A stretch of DNA of 32,367 nt. Source: Cellulophaga sp. (GTDB lineage: Bacteria > Bacteroidota > Bacteroidia > Flavobacteriales > Flavobacteriaceae). A program made the position numbers and the translations under genes. Of the stretch, positions 6,085-14,043 are shown one piece after another (the stretch's first letter is position 1; every line of letters begins with the position of its first letter). The notes beneath the pieces were generated by a model. The model had not been told where the DNA came from and did not search any database. It saw only the letters and a list, made by a program, of their open reading frames with translations. Location of the stretch: contig JANQTG010000215.1 in assembly GCA_030731855.1 (NCBI GenBank), forward strand, positions 1-32,367. The letters run 5' to 3'.

Positions 6085-8465
6085 TAATTCTCATTATCAA
6101 AAAATTGCTGTAAGGCTACCATATCCGTAATTAAAACCTGTCGTGCTTTACTGCCTTCAAACTGCCCTACAATGCCTGCTGCCTCTAATTGATCTATAAT
6201 TCGGCCAGCTCTATTGTAACCTAATTTTAATTTTCTTTGGATTAAAGAGGCAGAACCTTGTTGTGCAATCACAATAACTTCGGCTGCATCTCTAAACAAT
6301 GCATCTCTATCCGAAATATCATAATCAATACTTGTGCCAGAATCTTCTCCGATATACTCAGGAAGCAAATGTGCATCAGAGTAGGCACGTTGAGAACCTA
6401 TAAATTCAACTATTTTAGCAACTTCGGGTGTATCGACAAAAGCACATTGAATTCGAGTGACATCATTACCTTGTGTGTACAACATGTCACCTCTACCAAT
6501 TAATTGGTCGGCACCGGCTGCGTCTAAAATAGTTCTAGAATCTATTTTTGAGGTTACTCTAAAGGCAATTCTTGCTGGAAAGTTCGCCTTTATAATCCCT
6601 GTAATTACGTTTACTGAGGGCCTTTGGGTGGCAATAATTAAGTGAATACCGATAGCCCTTGCCAACTGTGCTAAACGTGCAATGGGTGTTTCTACTTCTT
6701 TACCAGCCGTCATAATCAAATCGGCAAACTCGTCAATGACTAAAACAATATAAGGCAAAAACATATGTCCGTCGTTTGGGTTTAATTTACGGGCTTTAAA
6801 TTTGTCATTATACTCTTTGATATTACGTACCAATGCTAGTTTTAGCAGTTCGTACCTGTTATCCATTTCAATACAAAGGGAATTTAAAGTATGAATAACC
6901 TTGGTATTATCGGTAATAATTGCATCATCCGTATCGGGTAATTTCGCTAAAAAATGACGTTCAATTTTATTAAATAAGGTTAATTCTACCTTTTTAGGAT
7001 CAATCAATACAAATTTTACCTCCGCAGGGTGTTTTTTATATAAAAGTGATGTTAATACCGCATTTAAACCAACAGATTTACCTTGGCCTGTGGCTCCGGC
7101 CATTAAGAGGTGTGGCATTTTGGCTAAATCGACTACAAAGGTTTCGTTACTAATGGTTTTACCAAAAGCAATAGGCAATTGCATTTCTGCTTTCTGAAAT
7201 TTAGGGGATGTAATTACTGAACGCATCGATACAATGGTGGCGTTCTTGTTAGGAACTTCGATACCAATGGTACCTTTACCTGGAATCGGAGCTATAATTC
7301 TGATTCCTAAGGCAGCTAAAGAAAGTGCAATATCATCTTCTAAATTTTTAATTTTTGATATACGAACACCGGCATCGGGTACAATTTCATATAGGGTAAC
7401 TGTAGGACCGATCGTTGCTTTAATCTGAGCGATACCAATTTTGTAGTTTTTTAAAGTTTCTACAATTTTATTTTTATTCTCTTCTAATTCTTCTTGATTG
7501 ATGGTAATGCCGCCAGTGACACCATGTTGATCTAATAATTCTATGGTGGGAAACTTATAATTGGCTAGTTCTAAGGTAGGATCGAATTCTCCATAGTCTT
7601 CTACTAATTTATTGGCTAGAGTTTCGGTGTCTTCTACTTCTTCGACAACCTTAGCGACTTGCATCGTTAAATTTTCCTCGACTTCTTCCTCTTTTGGAAG
7701 GTTAATTTCAAAATCGTTATCTATGGTATTGGTTTCAGTAACTAATGGTGGAATATCTTTTTTATGGGTGTAGGTATCTATAACAACTTGTTTTTCTTCT
7801 TTAGCGATAAGCGCTTCAATTTCTTCTTCAGTATAGGTTTCCGAAGTTTCCGAAGTGTTGAATTCTGATTTTAAAGATGTTTTGTTTTTTGCATAAAATT
7901 CGGTAACCAAGTCTGGGGTTATCTTAAATAAGCGTACTAAAATGATTACTAATCCGAATAATAATAATAAAAAGACGCCTACTTTTCCGGCATAATCTTG
8001 TAGAAAATCATTCATTTCGTAACCAACTATACCACCTAGAAGAGGAAATGATTCCGCAAAAAAACCAAAAGCTATAGAAATCCAAATAATGAAAACCATT
8101 CCCCAAATCCATTTTCGCAATAATCCGGTAGCTTTTAAGCTTAAAAATAATTTTAATCCTGAAATAAAGAATAAAACAATGAATATAAAGGATGCAACAC
8201 CAAAACCTTTATACATAAAAAAGTGACTGACACTAGCGCCAAATTTATTCAGCAAATTTTTGGCTTCTTCGTTCCGAGAAGCGAATTCGCTTAAAATACT
8301 TTGATCATCTTTCCAGGTAAAATAAAATGAAATAAATGAAAAAAACAGGGCTACACTAAAAAGCATTAGTAAGCTTCCTAGTATAATTTTATTCTGTTTA
8401 GATAATTTAAAAGAAACTTTTTTAGGAGCTTCTGTTTTTTTAGTGCTTTTTGCCTTCTTTGCCAT
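6084..8465 (-). CDS. ftsK: DNA translocase FtsK
   Basis: A 793-residue FtsK/SpoIIIE ATPase that pumps chromosomal DNA across the division septum and activates dimer resolution. The N-terminus has hydrophobic segments near 27-50, 87-108, 119-140 and 160-180 that anchor it at the septum. An acidic linker (about 200-290) is shorter than in E. coli. The motor follows, with Walker A 'GATGQGKS' (457-464) and Walker B 'IVLVIDEFADL' (573-583). A C-terminal winged-helix gamma domain (about 718-782, 'QQGSASLIQRKLKLGYNRAGRIIDQLEAAGIVG') reads polar sequences. It lies between the dgkA-like and lolA genes; the gap to lolA holds the heptad array. The start is preceded by an A-rich leader. Confidence 0.97.
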   Translation of the reverse strand: MAKKAKSTKKTEAPKKVSFKLSKQNKIILGSLLMLFSVALFFSFISFYFTWKDDQSILSEFASRNEEAKNLLNKFGASVSHFFMYKGFGVASFIFIVLFFISGLKLFLSLKATGLLRKWIWGMVFIIWISIAFGFFAESFPLLGGIVGYEMNDFLQDYAGKVGVFLLLLFGLVIILVRLFKITPDLVTEFYAKNKTSLKSEFNTSETSETYTEEEIEALIAKEEKQVVIDTYTHKKDIPPLVTETNTIDNDFEINLPKEEEVEENLTMQVAKVVEEVEDTETLANKLVEDYGEFDPTLELANYKFPTIELLDQHGVTGGITINQEELEENKNKIVETLKNYKIGIAQIKATIGPTVTLYEIVPDAGVRISKIKNLEDDIALSLAALGIRIIAPIPGKGTIGIEVPNKNATIVSMRSVITSPKFQKAEMQLPIAFGKTISNETFVVDLAKMPHLLMAGATGQGKSVGLNAVLTSLLYKKHPAEVKFVLIDPKKVELTLFNKIERHFLAKLPDTDDAIITDNTKVIHTLNSLCIEMDNRYELLKLALVRNIKEYNDKFKARKLNPNDGHMFLPYIVLVIDEFADLIMTAGKEVETPIARLAQLARAIGIHLIIATQRPSVNVITGIIKANFPARIAFRVTSKIDSRTILDAAGADQLIGRGDMLYTQGNDVTRIQCAFVDTPEVAKIVEFIGSQRAYSDAHLLPEYIGEDSGTSIDYDISDRDALFRDAAEVIVIAQQGSASLIQRKLKLGYNRAGRIIDQLEAAGIVGQFEGSKARQVLITDMVALQQFFDNEN

Positions 8466-8527
8466 TAAGTTTTTAATACTTGGGGCTAAAATACGAATTT
8501 ACGTTTTAAGCCAAGAGAATTGTAGTT

Positions 8528-8899
8528 TTAAAAAAATTTAGGAACATAGATCAGTAAGCCTACAACAACCGCTGCAATAGAAACAATCATTACTGCACCA
8601 GCCGCAATATCTTTTATGAATCCAATTTTAGGATCAAATTTAGGTTGAATAAAATCGGCTACTTTTTCTACGGCGGTATTCATACCTTCAATACCAATAA
8701 CCAAGGCGATAGCAAAAATTTGCAAAATCCACTCTGTATGCGATATTTCGAAATAAAAACCGGCTGCTGTCATGATAAGTCCAATAAAAACTTGGACTTT
8801 TATACTTGCCTCAGTTTTAATTAAAAGTAAAGCTCCGCGCAATGCGAAGCCTACACTTTTAATTCTGTTTGCCATAAATGACTCCTTTTTTTTACGCAT
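8528..8899 (-). CDS. DgkA-family lipid kinase (diacylglycerol/undecaprenol kinase)
   Basis: A 123-residue inner-membrane enzyme of the DgkA family, which phosphorylates diacylglycerol or undecaprenol with ATP. The hallmark 'EGMNTAVEKVAD' (71-82) matches E-x-x-N-T-A-x-E-x-x-x-D, and 'KDIAAGAVM' (96-104) is the second conserved block. Three membrane segments lie near 35-51, 56-72 and 99-117. The first ATG (8899) overlaps the tpx end by 8 bp. A second in-frame ATG at 8875 follows an AAGGAG-like stretch and could be used instead. I kept the upstream one because the 'KKESF...NRIKSVGFA' segment resembles family N-termini. Which lipid it uses cannot be read from sequence. Confidence 0.88.
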   Translation of the reverse strand: MRKKKESFMANRIKSVGFALRGALLLIKTEASIKVQVFIGLIMTAAGFYFEISHTEWILQIFAIALVIGIEGMNTAVEKVADFIQPKFDPKIGFIKDIAAGAVMIVSIAAVVVGLLIYVPKFF

Positions 8900-9398
8900 T
8901 TACTAAGGCCTCTAATGCAGCTTTATAATTAGGTTCATCAACAATTTCCGCTACTTGTTCGCTATACAATACCTTGCCATCTTTGTTTAAGACAACAACT
9001 GCTCTAGAATGTAAAGGTGCTAAAGGGCCATCTGAAAAAGATAATCCGTAGGCTGTTCCAAAATTACCATCTTTAAAATCAGATAACATTTCTACCTTAT
9101 TGATACCTTCAGCGCCACAAAAACGAGCTTGTGCAAAGGGTAAATCTTTTGAAATACATAATACCATGGTATTGTCTAGTGCTGCCGCTTCTTGGTTAAA
9201 CTGACGAACAGATTGTGCACAAGTACCAGTATCGATACTCGGAAAAATATTTAAAACCACATTCTTACCTTTATAATCTGTTAAGGTAGCTGCGGATAAA
9301 TCATTTTTTGTAAGGTTAAAATTAGGGGCAGAAGTACCATTTTTTGGTAAATTACCTATTGTATTTATTTTATTTCCTTTTAGTGTAACTGTTGCCAT
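8892..9398 (-). CDS. tpx: Thiol peroxidase (Tpx, atypical 2-Cys peroxiredoxin)
   Basis: A 168-residue peroxiredoxin of the Tpx class that reduces hydrogen and lipid peroxides using thioredoxin. The peroxidatic cysteine sits in 'PSIDTGTCAQSVRQF' (C60) and the resolving cysteine in 'ARFCGAEG' (C94); both positions match E. coli Tpx. The opening 'TLKGNKINTIGNLPKNGTSAPNFNLT' is typical and length is normal. It is the first gene of the minus-strand run toward dgkA, which overlaps it by 8 bp. A degenerate -7 box (TATATTTT, 9437-9430) lies about 30 bp upstream. On its other side, the terminator of the peroxiredoxin group isolates it from that operon. Confidence 0.96.
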   Translation of the reverse strand: MATVTLKGNKINTIGNLPKNGTSAPNFNLTKNDLSAATLTDYKGKNVVLNIFPSIDTGTCAQSVRQFNQEAAALDNTMVLCISKDLPFAQARFCGAEGINKVEMLSDFKDGNFGTAYGLSFSDGPLAPLHSRAVVVLNKDGKVLYSEQVAEIVDEPNYKAALEALVNA

Positions 9399-9471
9399 AA
9401 TACGTGTTTTTAATTTTGCGTGAAATTATAAAATATATCGATGAAAAGTAAGCAAAAGTATTTGAAAATAA

Positions 9472-9501
9472 AAAGTCCGTTTATTTTAGTAAACGGACTT
9501 T
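9472..9501 (-). terminator. Rho-independent terminator after the peroxiredoxin-thioredoxin-DUF6952 group
   Basis: A perfect 12-bp stem AAAGTCCGTTTA / TAAACGGACTTT with loop TTTTAG. On the minus strand it is followed by a T-rich run (TTTTATTTTC). It lies about 80 bp past the DUF6952 stop. The T/A-rich flanks would also let it act on the plus strand. Confidence 0.88.
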
Positions 9502-9522
9502 TAATTTAAACGTATCAAAAAT

Positions 9523-9554
9523 TGAGTTTAGTAGTTTATTCGTTTAGAAGTTTA
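9523..9554 (-). repeat. Octad-phased repeat (4 x 8 bp, TAAACnnn)
   Basis: On the minus strand four consecutive 8-mers share TAAAC: TAAACTTC, TAAACGAA, TAAACTAC, TAAACTCA. They sit in the 3' untranslated stretch between the DUF6952 stop and the terminator. The layout resembles the heptad arrays, but with an 8-bp period and a more fixed core. Confidence 0.6.
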
Positions 9555-9581
9555 GCTTACACAACTCTCTAATGTTGTTAA

Positions 9582-9839
9582 TTATGTATCAATTGAACCC
9601 ATTACGCGTTGCATAAAACCATTTAAGGCTTCTTTTTGCGGCACACCACTTTTGATGGCTGTTTGTACTTCAAGTGCACCGTACATATTAGAAATTAATT
9701 CTCCAATAACATCTAATTCTTCATCTTTTAATGAAGAAACTTCTGTTAATGCCTCTAAGGTTTCTATGGTTTCAACAACATAATCTTCATCGTTTTGCTC
9801 AATAAAGCTCACTAAATGTTTAATTACTGGTAATTTCAT
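9582..9839 (-). CDS. DUF6952 family protein
   Basis: An 85-residue acidic, mostly helical cytosolic protein ('MKLPVIKHLVSFIEQNDEDYVVETIETLEALTEV...'). From memory it matches DUF6952, a Flavobacteriia family usually found next to thioredoxin and peroxiredoxin genes; no biochemical role is known to me. It has no cysteine, so it cannot act as a thiol redox enzyme itself. Its start overlaps the thioredoxin gene by 20 bp, implying coupled translation and a shared role in the peroxide/thiol group. The terminator lies downstream. Confidence 0.85.
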   Translation of the reverse strand: MKLPVIKHLVSFIEQNDEDYVVETIETLEALTEVSSLKDEELDVIGELISNMYGALEVQTAIKSGVPQKEALNGFMQRVMGSIDT

Positions 9840-10134
9840 TAATCAATTGTTTTAAAACATCATATTTATTCGTCTGTACTTGATTTTTTAATTTTCCTCT
9901 AGTAAAAGCAGCGAAGGTAGGCAAGTTGTCTACGTTAGCTAATTTTCTAGATTCTGGAAATTTCTCAGCATCAACCACTACAAAAGTTACGTTTTTGTTC
10001 TCTGTAGCTTCTTTTTTAAATTTTGGTTTCATAATTCTACAATTCCCACACCATGTTGCCGAATATTGTACCATTACGTTTTGGTTTTGGTCAATAATCT
10101 CTTGTAAATTATCTTGTTCTAATTCTAAAATCAT
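9820..10134 (-). CDS. Thioredoxin family protein
   Basis: A 104-residue single-domain thioredoxin without a signal peptide, so cytosolic. The active site is 'ATWCGNCRIMKPKF' with C29 and C32 (WCGNC in place of the classical WCGPC), and the cis-proline is in 'NLPTFAAF'. It lies 81 bp downstream of the 2-Cys peroxiredoxin gene on the same strand and overlaps the DUF6952 gene by 20 bp. It is therefore a good candidate for the dedicated reductant of that peroxiredoxin, which is an inference from position. The CGNC motif may shift its redox potential relative to general thioredoxin. Confidence 0.92.
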   Translation of the reverse strand: MILELEQDNLQEIIDQNQNVMVQYSATWCGNCRIMKPKFKKEATENKNVTFVVVDAEKFPESRKLANVDNLPTFAAFTRGKLKNQVQTNKYDVLKQLINEITSN

Positions 10135-10215
10135 TAGGATGTTTTTATATCGTTTTTAAATCAAAATAATCTATTGCCAAAATTAACAATAGATTATTTG
10201 TATGCATTATATTTT

Positions 10216-10860
10216 TTAGTTTGCATGAGCAGATAAGTAACTAGCAACTCCAGATCTATCGGCAGTCATAGCGTCTTTACCTTCTTCCCAGTTTGCAGGA
10301 CACACTTCACCTTTTTCTTGTACGTGTGTATAGGCATCGATTAAACGCAAATACTCGTTTACATTTCTCCCTAAAGGCATGTGGTTAATTCCTTCGTGAA
10401 AAACAGTACCCTCTTCATCTATTAAATAGGTAGCTCTGTAGGTTACATTGTCACCATCTACAGTAACAATACCAGTTTCATCATTATACTGTTCGTTAGT
10501 GATGTCTAGAATACCTAAAGTAGATGCTAAATTTCTATTGCTATCTGCTAAAATTGGATAAGTTACTCCTTCAATACCGCCGTTATCTTTTGCGGTACTC
10601 AACCATGCGAAGTGAACTTCAGCAGTGTCGCAAGATGCGCCTATTACTAACGTGTTTCTTTTTTCAAATTCTGGTAAAGCAGCTTGAAAAGCATGTAATT
10701 CAGTCGGACAAACAAAAGTAAAATCTTTTGGATACCAGAATAAAATTACTTTTTTATTGTTTTTTTGTGCTTCCTCTAGTACATTTAATTTAAAAGTATC
10801 TCCTAAATCATTCATTGCATTTACGCTTAAATTCGGAAACTTTTTACCTACAATTGCCAT
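10216..10860 (-). CDS. Typical 2-Cys peroxiredoxin (AhpC/Prx1 class)
   Basis: A 214-residue peroxiredoxin reducing hydrogen peroxide and organic peroxides. The peroxidatic cysteine is in 'FTFVCPTELHAF' (C51) and the resolving cysteine in 'EKGEVCPANWEEG' (C187), as expected for the dimeric or decameric AhpC/Prx1 class. 'YRATYLIDEEGTVFHEGINHMPLGRNVNEYLRLIDAY' is the usual C-terminal half. No AhpF gene is nearby; the thioredoxin downstream on the same strand is the likely electron donor. A perfect -7 box lies 36 bp upstream of the start. Together with thioredoxin and DUF6952 it forms a short operon ending at the 9472-9501 terminator. Confidence 0.95.
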   Translation of the reverse strand: MAIVGKKFPNLSVNAMNDLGDTFKLNVLEEAQKNNKKVILFWYPKDFTFVCPTELHAFQAALPEFEKRNTLVIGASCDTAEVHFAWLSTAKDNGGIEGVTYPILADSNRNLASTLGILDITNEQYNDETGIVTVDGDNVTYRATYLIDEEGTVFHEGINHMPLGRNVNEYLRLIDAYTHVQEKGEVCPANWEEGKDAMTADRSGVASYLSAHAN

Positions 10861-10895
10861 ATTAATATTAATTTATAATTAGTATAATTTCAAGG

Positions 10896-10903
10896 CAAAA
10901 TTA
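10896..10903 (-). promoter_or_regulatory. -7 box (TAATTTTG) of the peroxiredoxin operon
   Basis: On the minus strand TAATTTTG is a perfect TAnnTTTG match, placing the transcription start about 30 bp before the peroxiredoxin ATG. I see no clear TTG -33 element at the usual distance. The rest of the 267-bp gap to nhaC (10904-11127) is AT-rich, with only a small AGTCTGACT palindrome and no clear terminator. Confidence 0.5.
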
Positions 10904-11127
10904 CCACTATTAAACAGCTTATGTAGTTCTTTGGATTAGTAAATTTGATGCTTATATAGTATTTACAAATAGGGGTGAAGCAAAGACCTTTTATTTGTCA
11001 AAACAAGAATTTAAGTATGTTTTATTTATCAGTCTGACTAATTTAAGAACCTAAAATCATTAAAATCTTAAAAAATAATTTTACTAAAATTTGAAGAGTT
11101 GCCTAATAAATTTCTTTTCAACTTATT

Positions 11128-12597
11128 TTACTTCTTTGAAGTTGCTAATTGTCTTATTTTAATATTCAAGGCAGCAAAAGTTAAGGTCATGATAGGGCTT
11201 AGCCAATTGAAGATCGCATAAATAAAGTATTCGCCAGTGCTTACCCCTAAAACGCCAGATTGGTACGCTCCGCAAGTATTCCAAGGGATTAAAACAGATG
11301 TTACGGTACCCGAATCTTCTAAGGTTCTACTTAAATTTTCAGGAGCTAGTTTTTTATCCTCGTAGGCTTTTTTAAACATTTTACCAGGAATTACAATCGC
11401 CAAATATTGATCGCTTGCAATTGTATTTAGCCCCAAACAACTTACTACCGTACTTGAGAAAAGTCCGAAGGTAGAACTAGCAATCGAAAGCAGTGCTTTT
11501 GTTATGCGCGCCAAAGCACCAATACCATCCATAATACCACCAAAAACCATGGCGCAACAAATTAAATAGATGGTCCACAGCATACCTTCCATACCGCCTG
11601 AGCTAAATAAATCATTTAGTTTTTCATTGTCTGTGACAATGGCAGTATCTGTAAAAATCGCATTAAAAAGTGCTGTCACTTCCGATTCGTTTAAAGCTTC
11701 TAATACACGAGTTTGGAAAATCATAGCAAATATTGCTGCTAAACCAACACCAACACCTAAGGCTACTAAAGGTTTTGTTTTTAAAAGAATTAATAGAATA
11801 ACCACACCAGGTACAATAAATAAATAAGGGGTTATGGTGAAGGTAGTTTCAATCGTTTTTAATAAACCGCTTACATCAGCAGTTCCCGTGGTATCGATAT
11901 TCAAACTAATAACCGTAAAAACAATTAAGGTAATTAGGATAGTCGGTACTGTTGTAAACGCCATGTACTTAATATGTGTAAACAAATCGGTTCCTGCCAT
12001 AGCGGGAGCTAAATTTGTAGTATCGCTTAAAGGAGACATTTTATCACCGAAATAAGCGCCCGAAATAACTGCACCAGCAATCATTCCTGTTGGGATTCCG
12101 AGGGCAGTTCCAATACCTACTAAGGCAATACCAACAGTAGCAGAAGTGGTCCAAGAGCTACCCGTTGCAATAGAAATAATAGCAGCGATGACTACAGAAG
12201 CAGGTAAAAATATAGTGGGACTCAATACTTGCAGTCCGTAATAAACCATCGCAGGGATAATACCGCTTACCAACCAAGTACCAGCCAATGCACCGACCAA
12301 AAATAAAATCATAATAGGAATAAAAACACTGCGTAAATTTTCCCATATTTCTTTTCCCATTGTTTTTAGGCTTGTTTTATTAAACAAACCCACTATGGCA
12401 GCAAAAACACCTCCGATAAGTAAAATAATTTGATTAGAAAATTCGCCAAAAACTTCACCTCCCGCGAAGAAAATGTTGTAGGCTAACATGGCCATTAACA
12501 AAACTACAGGAATTAGTGCTTCCCAAATACTGAGGGCTCTATTTTGTACAATATGTTCATTTTCAGGTCCAGAAGGGTTTAAGCTTTGGTTTTGCAT
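11128..12597 (-). CDS. nhaC: Na+/H+ antiporter, NhaC family
   Basis: A 489-residue polytopic inner-membrane transporter expected to extrude Na+ in exchange for protons, with about 11-12 hydrophobic segments. The family signature 'SGAYFGDKMSPLSDTTNLAPAMAGTDLFTHIKYM' is clear, as are 'ATGSSWTTSATVGIALVGIG' and the late 'LIPWNTCGAYQSGVLGVST'. Length fits NhaC (about 460-500). The N-terminus is polar for about 22 residues before the first membrane segment. It starts 74 bp downstream of the methionine gamma-lyase-like gene on the same strand, so read-through is possible, though a TAGGTTTA -7-like box lies near 12655-12662. Some NhaC relatives exchange organic acids, so Na+/H+ is a family-level call. 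Confidence 0.92.
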   Translation of the reverse strand: MQNQSLNPSGPENEHIVQNRALSIWEALIPVVLLMAMLAYNIFFAGGEVFGEFSNQIILLIGGVFAAIVGLFNKTSLKTMGKEIWENLRSVFIPIMILFLVGALAGTWLVSGIIPAMVYYGLQVLSPTIFLPASVVIAAIISIATGSSWTTSATVGIALVGIGTALGIPTGMIAGAVISGAYFGDKMSPLSDTTNLAPAMAGTDLFTHIKYMAFTTVPTILITLIVFTVISLNIDTTGTADVSGLLKTIETTFTITPYLFIVPGVVILLILLKTKPLVALGVGVGLAAIFAMIFQTRVLEALNESEVTALFNAIFTDTAIVTDNEKLNDLFSSGGMEGMLWTIYLICCAMVFGGIMDGIGALARITKALLSIASSTFGLFSSTVVSCLGLNTIASDQYLAIVIPGKMFKKAYEDKKLAPENLSRTLEDSGTVTSVLIPWNTCGAYQSGVLGVSTGEYFIYAIFNWLSPIMTLTFAALNIKIRQLATSKK

Positions 12598-12671
12598 TAA
12601 ATTGTATCGTTAGTTATTCTGTAATAATACGATTTTGGTCGTTTTCATGCAAGTAAACCTAATCGCTAATT

Positions 12672-13889
12672 TTATGAAACTGTTTCTAATGTAAGAATCT
12701 GCAAGTGTTCCATGCACTGTTTCATGATAGAATATGTTCTTTTAATATCATTATCTAAACCGATTGAAAAACGGATTAAGCCTTCTGATAAACCCATTTC
12801 TTTTTGTTCATCTAAAGGTATTTCTGATGACGTTGATGTTCCAGGAGCACTAAATAAGGTTTTATAAAAGCCAAGACTAACGGCTAAATAACCCAAATTT
12901 TTAGCTTGCATAAGTTCCATTAAAGCGTTGGCATTATCTAAAGAACCAACATTGAGTGTTAAAAGTCCGCCATAGCCATATTCCGCATTCATTTGGTTTG
13001 TCATGGTTTCATGACCAGAATGTGAAGCCAAACCAGGGTAGGAGACTTTAAGTCCGTCTTGCTCAAATTTCTCAGCTAAATACAAGGCATTTTCACTATG
13101 TTTTTTCATTCTTATGTGCAGCGTACGCATATTTTTTAAGATGGATGATGCTCTTAAACTATCTAAAGTACTCCCTAGCAACATTCCTGCGCCAGAATTC
13201 ACATCTTTTAAACTCAAACAAAAATCGGTTGTTCCGCAAACCACACCAGCAACACAATCACTAGTTCCATTAATAAATTTAGTTAAACTATGAATTACAA
13301 TATCGGCCCCTAATTTTCCAGGAGCTACAGATAAGGGAGAAAATGTATTATCAACTACTAAAGGTAATGCATGTTTTTTAGCCAATTTTGAAATAGCCGC
13401 AATATCTGCAACTTCTAAAAGTGGATTACTTACCGCCTCACAATAAATCATTTTAGTAGTATCGGTGATGGCATTTTCAATAGCTTCGATAGAAGTAGTA
13501 TCTACAAAAGAGACCTTAATATTAAATTTCTTTAAGAAATTCTTCATAAAAGCGTAGGTACCACCATAAATAGTTCTGCTGCTCACAATATGATCTCCAG
13601 AATTACATAGTTGTAAGATTACCGCAGTAATTGCGCCCATTCCACTGCCATAAACATTAGCAGTTTCAGTACCTTCTAAGGCTGCAAGTGCCTCCCCTAA
13701 ATATAAGTTAGAGGGCGAAGAATGGCGACTATATAAGTAACAACCTTCGGTATTTCCTTCAAAGGTATCGAACATGGTTTTTGCTGATATAAAGGTATAG
13801 GTTGAAGAATCTGAAATGGAGGGGTTAACTCCTCCATATTCACCGAAATATTGTAAATCTTGTAACTTGTCAGACGCTTTGAAGTTCAT
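12672..13889 (-). CDS. Methionine gamma-lyase-like PLP enzyme (Cys/Met metabolism family)
   Basis: A 405-residue (from the chosen start) fold-type I PLP enzyme of the Cys/Met metabolism family, predicted to cleave a sulfur amino acid, e.g. methionine to methanethiol, ammonia and 2-oxobutyrate. Visible features are 'YSRHSSPSNLYLGEALAALEGTE', 'GSGMGAI' (81-87), 'VVDNTF' with D180, and the PLP lysine in 'HSLTKFINGTSDCVAG' (K204). The residue corresponding to the lyase-specific cysteine of Pseudomonas enzymes ('YGCT') is glycine here ('IYGGTY', G110), so substrate preference is uncertain. An in-frame ATG at 13949 adds 20 residues without family similarity; I prefer the one at 13889. A divergent AsnC-type regulator adjoins it, a layout known from Pseudomonas mdeR-mdeA. 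Confidence 0.88.
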   Translation of the reverse strand: MNFKASDKLQDLQYFGEYGGVNPSISDSSTYTFISAKTMFDTFEGNTEGCYLYSRHSSPSNLYLGEALAALEGTETANVYGSGMGAITAVILQLCNSGDHIVSSRTIYGGTYAFMKNFLKKFNIKVSFVDTTSIEAIENAITDTTKMIYCEAVSNPLLEVADIAAISKLAKKHALPLVVDNTFSPLSVAPGKLGADIVIHSLTKFINGTSDCVAGVVCGTTDFCLSLKDVNSGAGMLLGSTLDSLRASSILKNMRTLHIRMKKHSENALYLAEKFEQDGLKVSYPGLASHSGHETMTNQMNAEYGYGGLLTLNVGSLDNANALMELMQAKNLGYLAVSLGFYKTLFSAPGTSTSSEIPLDEQKEMGLSEGLIRFSIGLDNDIKRTYSIMKQCMEHLQILTLETVS

Positions 13890-14024
13890 AATACTAGTTT
13901 TAGAAATACTAAAATACGAAGAATTAGTTTTGTAATCAATAATATTCAATTAATGTAATTTTTAAATCTATTAAATAATATTGTTTTAGACTATATATCT
14001 ATTATTAATACTTTTTAATTATTT

Positions 14025-14038
14025 TAGATGAAAATCTA
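14025..14038. promoter_or_regulatory. TAGAT-GAAA-ATCTA palindrome, possible AsnC/Lrp operator
   Basis: A perfect inverted repeat, TAGAT then GAAA then ATCTA, ends 5 bp before the regulator's ATG in the divergent gap. A second related repeat, TAGA(13987-13990)...TCTA(13998-14001), lies about 38 bp away. Paired dyads in a divergent Lrp/AsnC gap fit cooperative binding and autoregulation. The operator role is inferred. Confidence 0.45.
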
Positions 14039-14043
14039 TCTAA

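Noticed and set aside
11033-11041. AGTCTGACT palindrome in the nhaC-peroxiredoxin gap as a terminator or operator
   Set aside because: The stem is only 4 bp with no T run and no second copy nearby; likely chance.
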